Source of the DNA: JBLHLB01 sp047618505
Lineage (GTDB): Bacteria; Planctomycetota; UBA1135; GCA-002686595
DNA: 12,763 bases
Assembly: GCA_047618505.1 (NCBI GenBank)
Contig: JBLHLB010000084.1
Location: 1-12,763 of the forward strand
Direction of reading: 5' to 3'
Positions within the stretch are counted from its first letter, which is position 1. Each line of letters opens with the position of its first letter. This document shows positions 6,760-12,763 of the stretch, piece by piece. Both the position numbers and the translations under genes were made by a program. Under the pieces are notes generated by a model, which did no database searches, was not told the origin of the DNA, and saw only the letters and a list, made by a program, of their open reading frames with translations.

Positions 6760-6939
6760 ATGGCCAAGAAATTTGAACGACACCGGCAGGCGTGGACTCC
6801 TGCAGAGATTGGGAAGCTCCGAATCATGGCGGGCAAGGGCATGAGTCTTAGGACGATCGCGACCTCGCTCACCCGCAGCGAAGAGTCAGTGAAGAAGCAA
6901 GCCAAGGTCGAGAAGCTAAAGGTCTCCAAGGCTAGGTAG
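6760..6939 (+). CDS. 59-aa SANT/Myb-like helix-turn-helix protein
   Basis: A small basic protein (MAKKFERHRQAWTPAEIGKL at its N-terminus). It has the three-helix pattern of SANT/Myb-like or GcrA-like small DNA-binding domains: WTPAEIGKLRIMAGKGM (12-28), then SLRTIATSLTRSEESVKKQA (29-48) as a turn plus recognition helix, ending in a lysine-rich tail. Single-domain proteins of this design are frequent hypotheticals near accessory genes and are presumed DNA-binding. The ribosome site is weak (GAGATACAGC before the ATG). The gene sits between repeat copy A and a solo repeat end whose first base is 4 bp after its stop. The minus-strand frame covering the same bases lacks protein character and was treated as a shadow. 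Confidence 0.7.
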   Translation: MAKKFERHRQAWTPAEIGKLRIMAGKGMSLRTIATSLTRSEESVKKQAKVEKLKVSKAR

Positions 6940-6942
6940 CTC

Positions 6943-6960
6943 GATGCGGGGTCGCACACC
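6943..6960 (+). repeat. Solo terminal motif of the repeat family
   Basis: GATGCGGGGTCGCACACC differs from the element end GATGCGGAGTCGCACACC at a single base. It is in left-end orientation but is not followed by the repeat interior or by a matching right end before the cupin gene. It lies 4 bp after the stop codon of the 59-aa gene. Confidence 0.65.
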
Positions 6961-7337
6961 CTGTTGTTGTTCCTCGACAAGTCGCCCCCGCCAACCGCGC
7001 AGCGGCAGGAGCCGTCGACGCTAAGTACAAGCAGCCCTTCTTGGATCGAATCGATGGAGCCAAGTCCAAGGAGCATCTGATTCGGGGAGTAGAAGTTCAG
7101 GTCTTCCACGTATTTGCGTCCCAGGTGGCAGCCAAAGCGAACTTGACCACCGACCTGTTCCAGCAAGACGTCGTGGGGGAGACAAAGGACTTACTCGAAG
7201 CCGCTCCCGAGGTTTGGATGTATCAGAGTGTTTGACCCCAGACCGTTCCATTATCGAGACCGGTAGCCACTTCGTTAGGCTGAGGAGCGGGAACCAATAG
7301 CTGCACTAACGAGCTGCCCCTTCAGCAGGAAGAGCCC
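6961..7337 (+). other. Intergenic region with a possible gene remnant (TTG-start frame 7041-7235)
   Basis: A plus-strand frame is open from 6936 to 7235, about 100 codons, but its only possible start is a TTG at 7041, which gives 64 residues. The product (DRIDGAKSKEHLIRGVEVQV...DLLEAAPEVWMYQSV) has amphipathic, protein-like composition but no family I recognise, and no ribosome site. It may be the 3' end of a gene whose front was lost at the solo repeat end. The remaining 100 bp hold the cupin gene leader, including AGGA at 7327-7330, seven bases before its ATG. Confidence 0.3.
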
Positions 7338-7979
7338 ATGAGGAAACTAGAGCGCGCGAGTTTGGATACGGGATCACTAGCCTGGGAGACGGTATCCGAC
7401 GGAGTGAGCGTGAAATCCATCGCCCAACCCGAAGGACCCGATCGTCACCTCACCTCTCTCATACGCCTAGGAGCCGGCGCTTTCCTACCCGTGCCGCCCG
7501 GGGGCTCGGGTATGGAAGTGGTCGTTCTCGAAGGCGACTGGAAACTTCCCGCTGGCGTCTTGCATGCGGGGGACTATTCGCGGCGACCTGTGGATCGCAT
7601 CGAAGCTTCCTCCACGGAAATGGGCTGCGTGCTCTTCGTGAAAACGAGTCCCTTTCTCTCCGGTGACACGCAGCCTGTGCACTTGGAATCGGGAGCCGCT
7701 CCGTGGTCACCCGGACACGGAAACCTAGGGGTCAAGTCGCTGCACGCCTTTGATGAGGAAGGGACCGCCTACGTGCACTGGCCAGCGGGTGAGCGCTTCA
7801 TGCCCCACCAGCACTGGGGCGGTGAAGAGATCTTTGTGCTCTCGGGGAAATTCATGGACGAGCACGGTGAGTATCCGGCGGGAACCTGGCTGCGAAGCCC
7901 ACACCTCAGCGCTCACCACCCCTTCGTCGAGGAAGAGACCGTCATCTTCGTGAAGACCGGACATCTACGCGAGGCCTAG
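7338..7979 (+). CDS. ChrR-like double-cupin protein
   Basis: The 213-residue cytosolic protein has two cupin domains. The second (about 132-210) has the metal-site pattern of the ChrR cupin-like domain: HQHWGGEEIFVLSG (157-170) gives H157, H159 and E163, and SPHLSAHH (187-194) gives the fourth histidine. The first domain (about 38-110; PVPPGGSGMEVVVLEGDW) has the cupin shape but lacks the histidine ligands, as in many double cupins of this group. In ChrR this fold senses oxidative damage and releases an ECF sigma factor. Here the N-terminal zinc-binding anti-sigma domain is absent and no sigma factor gene is adjacent, so it is more likely a stand-alone metal-bound cupin with unknown substrate. 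The ATG is supported by AGGA seven bases upstream. Repeat copy B starts 11 bp after the stop. Confidence 0.85.
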   Translation: MRKLERASLDTGSLAWETVSDGVSVKSIAQPEGPDRHLTSLIRLGAGAFLPVPPGGSGMEVVVLEGDWKLPAGVLHAGDYSRRPVDRIEASSTEMGCVLFVKTSPFLSGDTQPVHLESGAAPWSPGHGNLGVKSLHAFDEEGTAYVHWPAGERFMPHQHWGGEEIFVLSGKFMDEHGEYPAGTWLRSPHLSAHHPFVEEETVIFVKTGHLREA

Positions 7980-7990
7980 CCTCCCTCCGC

Positions 7991-8199
7991 ATACGGAGTC
8001 GCGCATACGGAGTCGCACACCACCCGGCGGAATTCCCCCACAAGGTGCCGCAGCAGCCGTAATTAGGCTCGCGCCAGTGCGTCTAGTTCTTCGCCACTCG
8101 CGGCAATGAATCCCTTGTCTCCGTGACGCTGAAGAATGGTGCGGTGCTCTTGTGGATGGTACTCGCGGGCGGCGTGAGACTGCCAATGCAGACTCCGTA
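7991..8199 (+). repeat. Repeat family copy B (MITE/REP-like, inverted ends)
   Basis: Same family and orientation as copy A. The left end is doubled in tandem: CGCATACGGAGTCG at 7989-8002 and again at 8003-8016, then CACACCACCCGGCGG. The interior is shared with A and C (for example TTGTCTCCGTGACGCTG at 8115-8131) but lacks about 11 bp present in them (GGTTGTGCGA region). The right end is degraded and also doubled (GAGACT...GCAGACTCCGTAGG, ending near 8199). It lies between the stop of the cupin gene and the 3' end of the convergent OsmC-YcaO gene. Confidence 0.82.
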
Positions 8200-8255
8200 G
8201 GCAGGCCTGATGCCTGGCAGTTTGGGGCACCTATCCGTAGGTCAACAAGTCGCCG

Positions 8256-10451
8256 TCAAATGGAGGTGCTACCATGATGCCGATGTCTCGCAACTTGAAG
8301 TTTCTCGTAGCTCTCCACGAGCCTTAGATGATTGTCGATTCCATCGAGCTTCATGTTGGTCGGCGTTAATCCATAGAAACGAATCTTCCCAGATACACTC
8401 GAGATTGCATTGGAGACAATGTCCTCGTCGTACATTCGAGTGAGGTTGGGGACGTAGTTCTGAAGCTCGAGATCTTCACGGAGCGTGATGTCGAGAACAG
8501 CCTTCAAGGCTTGGTAGAACCTATTCCGCGCGGGCACGTTTTCGTTGTATTGCAATAACATGTCCACCCATCCCTTCGCTTCTTCATGCTTACCGAGAGC
8601 AAGGCAGATCAGACCGTTGAGCTCACTGATCGTGCATTCCCCCCACGGTGAATTTGCGTCGAACGCAACGCCAATTAGTATTGGGATCGATGTGTACCCA
8701 TCAAGCTCACTTTCTTCGAGCCTTTCAAGCAGACGCAAGAGCTCTTCATCACTGAGTGAGTGAATGTTGAGCACGTCTTCCCTGAAGACGAGCCCTTTGT
8801 TGGTGTTGTCCCAGACAAGGTCCTCAATCGGGTAGATCTCCGAATAGCCGGGGACCAAAATCCTGCAGGCACTCGCCCCGAGATCTTCTTGGTCCGCGAT
8901 GTAGACTTCTTTGTCCAGGCCTCTCAGAAGCCCCATCAAGTACTGGTACTCTTCCTCCGTCGAGCCTGCGAAACCCCAATCGCAGAATTCATAGTCGGCG
9001 GCTTGGCTAAAGAACTTCCAGGAGACCACCCCAGTCGAATTGATGAAGTGCTCCACCATGTTGTTCGGCTCGCGGATGGCGAACTCGTTGAACGTAGGCG
9101 GCGGAACTTCGTTCAAGGCCTCAAAGCTTCGGCCTTGCATCAACTCCGTCAGGCTTCTTTCAAGGGCCACCTCGAACTTGGGATGTCCCCCGAATGAAGC
9201 GAAGGCCCCACCCGTTTTGGGGTTCAGGATCGCGACACACATCACAGGGAACCTCCCTCCGAGCGAAGCGTCTTTCACCAAAACGGGGAAGCCCTGGCTT
9301 TCTAGTTTCGCGATGCCCGCAGCAATTTTTGGGAATCGTGCGATCACAGCCTTGGGGACATCAGGGAGCGTGAGCTCCTCGACAATGATCTGCTTCTTCA
9401 CCGCGCGTTCAAAGATTTCAGACAGGCACTGCACGCGTGCTTCGTAGCGTGTGTTGCCCGCGCTCATGCCGTTGCTGACAAAAATATTCCCAACGAGATT
9501 GGCAGGAACATAGACCGTCTGCTGGTCGGACTGCCGCGTAAACGGAAGAGCGCAAATGCCGCGTTCGATCGCGCCAGAGTTTACGTCCACAAGATGGGAA
9601 GCTTTGAGTTCATGGTCGCAATCAAACACCTCCATGAACCGTTCGTCCATCAAGCCCTCCGGGATTGAATCGTTGGGCCCGGGCTTGAACCACTTCTCGT
9701 TGGGGTAGTGAACGAACTCGGCCTGTGCCCTTTCTTCGCCCAGGTAGAAGTCGTTGTAGAAGTAGTTGTTGCTCATTCGCTCGACGTACTCCCCGAGGGC
9801 TGAGCATAGAGCTGCGTCTTTCGTCGCGCCTTTTCCGTTTGTGTAACACAAAGGCGACTCGGCATCGCGGACATGGACGGACCACACGTGGGGAACGATG
9901 TTTATCCACGCCGCAATTTCAATCTTGATCCCGAGCGACTCGATGAGAGCGCTCATGTTGGTGATTGTTTCTTCGAGCGAGCAGTCCTTCCCCGGAATCA
10001 TCGTTCTGGCGCCGTCTTCAGAATCACCCTCGTAAGGCAGGCCAGAGTTCTTCCCTAGAGCACTGACGGCATCGACTTTGAATCCCAGATCGTTTTGAAT
10101 CACTTGCTTTACAGTGCAGCGGTCCATCGCACTGATGATTCCCTCCCGATGCTCCTCAGATATCCCTGCGGGAAGTTCAGCACGAATCTTGAGCGTTTGT
10201 TGATCCCCATTTTCAGGGTCAACGTTGTTGTCCTGAACGATGCTGATGTCTTTGGTGGGGATGTCCCTGGCGTTGCAGTACTCCTTGGCGGACTGGGCAG
10301 CGCAGAGTGCAGACGAGGCCAAGAAATAGTCAAAGGGTCCGGGGGCCGTGCCATCCCCCTTGTGCCGAATGGGTTGATCGCTGATGACCTTGAAATCATC
10401 AAAGCTGGCCTCTAGCCTAAGATTTTCCAGAAGCCTGACTTTTATCTGCAT
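8256..10451 (-). CDS. OsmC-YcaO fusion protein
   Basis: A 731-residue fusion. Residues 1-140 form an OsmC/Ohr-like domain: APGPFDYFLASSALCAAQSA (36-55) supplies C50 and RCTVKQ (111-116) supplies C112, the two positions of the reactive cysteine pair. Residues 148-731 match E. coli YcaO along its whole length. They include the ATP-binding signatures SALGEYVER (217-225) and SNGMSAGNTRYEARVQCLSE (326-345) followed by IFERAVK, then SFGGHPKFEVALERSLTELM. The YcaO C-terminal helical repeat region ends in YEKLQVAR. YcaO proteins activate amide backbones with ATP; E. coli YcaO is linked to RimO-dependent methylthiolation of ribosomal protein S12. The fusion suggests thiol or peroxide chemistry coupled to YcaO action, which is inference. 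GGGA precedes the ATG. Third-position GC looks clearly lower than in plsY, suggesting horizontal acquisition. It is a single gene, with no RiPP precursor seen next to it. Confidence 0.93.
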   Translation of the reverse strand: MQIKVRLLENLRLEASFDDFKVISDQPIRHKGDGTAPGPFDYFLASSALCAAQSAKEYCNARDIPTKDISIVQDNNVDPENGDQQTLKIRAELPAGISEEHREGIISAMDRCTVKQVIQNDLGFKVDAVSALGKNSGLPYEGDSEDGARTMIPGKDCSLEETITNMSALIESLGIKIEIAAWINIVPHVWSVHVRDAESPLCYTNGKGATKDAALCSALGEYVERMSNNYFYNDFYLGEERAQAEFVHYPNEKWFKPGPNDSIPEGLMDERFMEVFDCDHELKASHLVDVNSGAIERGICALPFTRQSDQQTVYVPANLVGNIFVSNGMSAGNTRYEARVQCLSEIFERAVKKQIIVEELTLPDVPKAVIARFPKIAAGIAKLESQGFPVLVKDASLGGRFPVMCVAILNPKTGGAFASFGGHPKFEVALERSLTELMQGRSFEALNEVPPPTFNEFAIREPNNMVEHFINSTGVVSWKFFSQAADYEFCDWGFAGSTEEEYQYLMGLLRGLDKEVYIADQEDLGASACRILVPGYSEIYPIEDLVWDNTNKGLVFREDVLNIHSLSDEELLRLLERLEESELDGYTSIPILIGVAFDANSPWGECTISELNGLICLALGKHEEAKGWVDMLLQYNENVPARNRFYQALKAVLDITLREDLELQNYVPNLTRMYDEDIVSNAISSVSGKIRFYGLTPTNMKLDGIDNHLRLVESYEKLQVARHRHHGSTSI

Positions 10452-11006
10452 GTTGTTTCCCGGGGTGCGCCCGTCGAGTCATCAGCTGTTCGCTCGGGCT
10501 TGAAAGCCAAAGCCGAACGTCGGATTCCGCTTAGAGAGAGATAATGAGTCAGCGGCTGATGGGGGATGGAGAGTTATAGCAAGACTTTCGAGGTCAGCCG
10601 TTCGACAAGCTTGCAGAAGGGCTGGAGCCACACCATGTGGACCGGCGTGCTGTGGAATAGTCACAGGGGCTGGCGAAGCGATGCGGAGGCGGTCCGATGC
10701 TTCATTTGCTCGCTCATGTTTCGTGGCAATCCCCGATCGCCGCTCGAGGGGCGCCGGTGTTTGCACGACGAATTGAGGGGCAGGACGCCTCGTTCGGGCT
10801 CAGAGCGGGAATCTGACGGGAGGTTCGTCGGCCCCGTTCAGACAGTAGGGTCGTACCGTCGTTGGCTGTGGGGGGGCATTGCAATTCCTGCTCCGGACGC
10901 CGCTTACCCCAGATCCCACGTCTTCGGACCCGGGGTGGTCTGTCGTTCTGGGTAGATCCCCAATCTCTTCACCCTCGATTCGGACTGAGGGATCCAGGAT
11001 CGAGTC
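10452..11006. other. Intergenic stretch upstream of OsmC-YcaO, no supported gene
   Basis: Open frames of up to 129 codons exist on both strands but their translations are Arg/Ser/Gly-rich with no domain pattern, so I do not call them. The stretch must contain the leader and promoter of the minus-strand OsmC-YcaO gene. I found no convincing -35/-10 pair. A weak inverted pair, CATCAGC (10480-10486) and GCTGATG (10555-10561), lies 30-110 bp before that gene's start. CTCGAT (10973-10978) and ATCGAG (10999-11004) form a second short inverted pair. Confidence 0.4.
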
Positions 11007-11033
11007 GGATACACCGGATACAGCGGATACAGA
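11007..11033 (+). repeat. Three tandem 9-bp units (GGATACAnn) before repeat copy C
   Basis: GGATACACC, GGATACAGC and GGATACAGA follow one another without a gap, and the third runs straight into the terminal motif AGAGTCGCACACCACC of copy C. GGATACA resembles the outer part of the terminal motif (GATACGGAG), so the array may be an expanded element end. Confidence 0.8.
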
Positions 11034-11273
11034 GTCGCACACCACCCCGCATGCGGAGTCGTCTGCATACGGAGCCGCACACCACCGGGCGGAATTCCCT
11101 CAGATAGTGCCGCAGCAGGCGCAACCAGCCTCGCGCCAGTTCGGCTAGACATGCGCCACTCGCGGCAGCGATTCCCTTGTCTCCGTGACGCTGGGTTGTG
11201 CGACTAATGGTGCGGTACTCTTGTAAATGAGAATTGCGGGCGGTGTGCGACTTCGTATCGCTACTCCGTATCG
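11027..11273 (+). repeat. Repeat family copy C with expanded left end
   Basis: Core 11067-11260, aligned without gaps to copy A at about 85-90%. The left end carries three successive terminal motifs: ATACAGAGTCGCACACCACC (11027-11046), ATGCGGAGTCG (11051-11061) and ATACGGAGCCGCACACCACC (11067-11086). The right end reads GGTGTGCGACTTCGTATCGC (11242-11261) followed by a second ACTCCGTATCGCT (11263-11275). The interior keeps the CAGGCGC...GCGCCAG arm and the TGTCTCCGTGACGCTGGG block. It lies in the gap between the OsmC-YcaO start and the M50 protease gene, and is the best-preserved copy together with A. Confidence 0.85.
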
Positions 11274-11512
11274 CTTAATCTCGGATGCTGTTTCTGCAGT
11301 CACCGGAGGGGGCGGCCAAGTATTGGCATGCAGGGATGGATCGCTGGGAGACTATCATGGCACCCGTTCTCTGCCCCGAAAACACCGTGAGGTGCCGACG
11401 GGGAGGGACGGAAGGCGCAGCAGGAGTGGGTCGTCAACGATGTCGTCAAGACGGTGCGTTGGAAGGTCCGGACGGCGTCTTTTCACTCACGAACAAATGA
11501 TCAGGGGAAACG
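11274..11512. other. Leader region of the M50 protease gene; no gene recognised
   Basis: A 71-codon frame (11285-11500) lies upstream on the same strand, but its product turns into Arg/Gly/Gln-rich low-character sequence and I do not call it. The only clear signal is the ribosome site AGGGGA (11503-11508), four bases before the protease ATG. Confidence 0.45.
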
Positions 11513-12616
11513 ATGAAATGGTCCCTCAAGCTCGGCACCTTCGCCGGCATCGCGGTCTACGTCCACACGACCTTTCTCGTGCTGCTGGGCTGGATCGCCG
11601 GCGCTCACCTGCTTCAGGGGAAAGGCGCCGGAGCGACGGCCTCGGGCATCGGATTCATCGTCGCGATCTTCGCCTGTGTCTTACTTCATGAATTCGGGCA
11701 TGCGCTCGTTGCCAAGCGATTCGGCATCAAGACACGCGACATCACGTTGCTGCCGATCGGTGGACTTGCTCGACTCGAACGGATGCCGGAGGACCCCAAG
11801 CAGGAGTTCCTTGTTGCGATCGCCGGACCTGCCGTGAACGGCGTCATCGCGGCGGTCCTCTTTGTGGTGATTCTCCTGAGCGGAGGGCTCGAGGCATTCG
11901 AGCAGTTGGACATCGTCTCCGGCTCATTCCTAGAGCGGATGATGATCGTGAATGTCATCCTACTTGTTTTCAATCTGATCCCCGCCTTCCCGATGGACGG
12001 TGGACGGGTCTTACGGGCTGTTCTCGCAACGCGACAGTCCTATGTGCGCGCAACCCAGACGGCGGCCGGAGTCGGTCAGGCCATTGCCCTGGTTTTTGGT
12101 CTCATCGGATTGTTCCTCAATCCATTCCTGGTGTTCATTGCCCTCTTCGTGTGGATCGGAGCATCGTCAGAGGCCAGCATGGTGTTGATGAAGGCATCCC
12201 TTGGAGGTATCCCCGTAAACAGCGCGATGATCACCGAGTACGAAGCCCTTGCTGCGACCGAACCGCTCGCGCGCGCCGTCGAGCTAACCCTGGCCGGGTC
12301 TCAGAAGGACTTCCCCGTGCTGGACGGCGAGAAGGTGGTGGGGGTCCTCGTGCAGAAGGACCTCCTAGCGGCTTTGGCTCGCAATGAGCTGCAGTCTCCC
12401 GTCTCCGAGTTCATGCAGCGCGATGTCCAGTTTGCACATGCGAACGAGATGCTGGACCTGATTTTCCGAAGGCTCGGTGAGAGTAAATGCCAAACCCTAC
12501 CCGTAACTCGGAAAGGCAAGCTCGTAGGGCTCGTCACGATGGACAACATTGGGGAGTTCCTCTCGATTCATGCTGCGCTCGACGGGAAGACTCGGGCGAA
12601 GGGCGTTCCTGCATGA
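11513..12616 (+). CDS. M50 (site-2-type) zinc metalloprotease with two CBS domains
   Basis: An intramembrane zinc protease of the M50B/SpoIVFB-like group, 367 residues. The zinc site HEFGH is at 59-63, with the glutamate as catalytic base. The third ligand region NLIPAFPMDGGR is at 154-165 (D162), and GPAVNG (105-110) lies in the helix between them. Membrane segments are near 10-30, 44-60, 101-124, 142-158 and 184-216. Residues about 238-357 hold two CBS modules (PVLDGEKVVGVLVQKDL at 268-284; LPVTRKGKLVGLVTMDNIGE at 329-348), which usually bind adenine nucleotides and may regulate the protease. Such enzymes cut transmembrane substrates, typically anti-sigma factors or pro-sigma factors. No substrate gene is adjacent. 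A good ribosome site (AGGGGA) precedes the ATG. A repeat-family end begins 20 bp after the stop. Confidence 0.95.
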   Translation: MKWSLKLGTFAGIAVYVHTTFLVLLGWIAGAHLLQGKGAGATASGIGFIVAIFACVLLHEFGHALVAKRFGIKTRDITLLPIGGLARLERMPEDPKQEFLVAIAGPAVNGVIAAVLFVVILLSGGLEAFEQLDIVSGSFLERMMIVNVILLVFNLIPAFPMDGGRVLRAVLATRQSYVRATQTAAGVGQAIALVFGLIGLFLNPFLVFIALFVWIGASSEASMVLMKASLGGIPVNSAMITEYEALAATEPLARAVELTLAGSQKDFPVLDGEKVVGVLVQKDLLAALARNELQSPVSEFMQRDVQFAHANEMLDLIFRRLGESKCQTLPVTRKGKLVGLVTMDNIGEFLSIHAALDGKTRAKGVPA

Positions 12617-12636
12617 CCTGTGCGCTAGCTCTCTCA

Positions 12637-12763
12637 GATTACGGAGTCGGATTACGGAGTCGCACACCACCCGGCGCATTTCCGTAGGAAAGTACCATAG
12701 CAAGGGAAACCGAACCGGGGTCTTGATGGTCATCCCAGTGCTATGGCACGACGACCTCGAGCA
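12637..12763 (+). repeat. Repeat family left end D, divergent interior, cut by window edge
   Basis: The left terminal motif is exactly doubled with a 13-bp period: GATTACGGAGTCG at 12637-12649 and 12650-12662. CACACCACCCGGCG follows. Beyond this the sequence departs from copies A-C: it reads CATTTCCGTAGGAAAGTACC instead of GAATTCCC..., so this may be another subfamily. An inverted pair CCATAGCA (12695-12702) and TGCTATGG (12739-12746) could form an 8-bp stem. The right end lies beyond the window. Confidence 0.7.

Noticed and set aside
6615..7166. 183-codon minus-strand frame
   Set aside because: It is antisense to the better-supported 59-aa helix-turn-helix gene and spans a repeat end, and its translation shows no domain pattern.
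7270..7312. GTTAGGC (7273-7279) and CTAAC (7306-7310) near the cupin leader, resembling an integron attC site
   Set aside because: The two boxes are in the wrong order for attC (the CTAAC-type box should come first and GTTAGGC last). The second box does not fit RYYYAAC, and there is no integrase or cassette array.
10566..10955. 129-codon plus-strand frame in the gap upstream of OsmC-YcaO
   Set aside because: The product is Arg/Ser/Gly-rich with no recognisable fold, there is no ribosome site, and competing frames of similar length exist on the other strand.
11227..11691. 154-codon frame overlapping the start of the M50 protease gene
   Set aside because: It begins inside repeat copy C and its second half is an out-of-frame reading of the protease gene.
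6383..12763. CRISPR array from the recurring ATACGGAGTCGCAC motif
   Set aside because: The copies are kilobases apart, have inverted partners and share conserved interiors; there are no regularly spaced unique spacers and no cas genes.

Overview
The window looks like a piece of a GC-rich bacterial chromosome. Genes with housekeeping roles fill the first 3.7 kb, and an accessory-looking, repeat-rich stretch follows. No gene fixes the taxon. The PlsY-GpsA pair, a RAYT transposase with a long C-terminal extension and a dispersed palindromic repeat family would fit a Planctomycetota-like or other deep-branching Gram-negative genome, but that is a weak inference.

Positions 1-3697. A hydantoinase/oxoprolinase A-type gene (minus strand, cut by the window edge) diverges from a plus-strand unit. 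That unit holds plsY (glycerol-3-phosphate acyltransferase), gpsA (glycerol-3-phosphate dehydrogenase) and a four-helix membrane protein. GpsA makes glycerol-3-phosphate and PlsY acylates it, so the first two genes are consecutive steps of phospholipid synthesis. A small membrane protein gene converges on this unit. A tRNA-Pro(GGG) gene follows, with a clear promoter just upstream.

Positions 3698-7337. A RAYT/Y1-type HUH transposase gene begins directly after the tRNA. A minus-strand operon comes next: a short uncertain ORF overlapping a HupE/UreJ-like membrane protein gene by 4 bp, then a membrane-anchored protein gene. Upstream lie the first complete copy of a roughly 200-bp repeat with inverted ends, a 59-aa helix-turn-helix/SANT-like gene and a possible gene remnant.

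Positions 7338-12763. A ChrR-like double-cupin gene is followed 11 bp later by repeat copy B. A convergent gene encodes an OsmC-YcaO fusion. About 1 kb follows with no gene I can support, but it contains copy C with an expanded end. The last gene is an M50 site-2-type protease with CBS domains, followed 20 bp later by another repeat end that runs off the window.

The main unusual feature is the repeat family. Three copies (A, B, C) share terminal inverted repeats built on ATACGGAGTCGCACACC and often carry extra tandem copies of the terminal motif. A fourth left end (D) leads into different interior sequence, and two solo ends occur. One solo end abuts the stop codon of the RAYT gene, the enzyme class known to mobilise REP-type palindromes. 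This suggests, without proving it, that the RAYT and the repeats form one mobile system.
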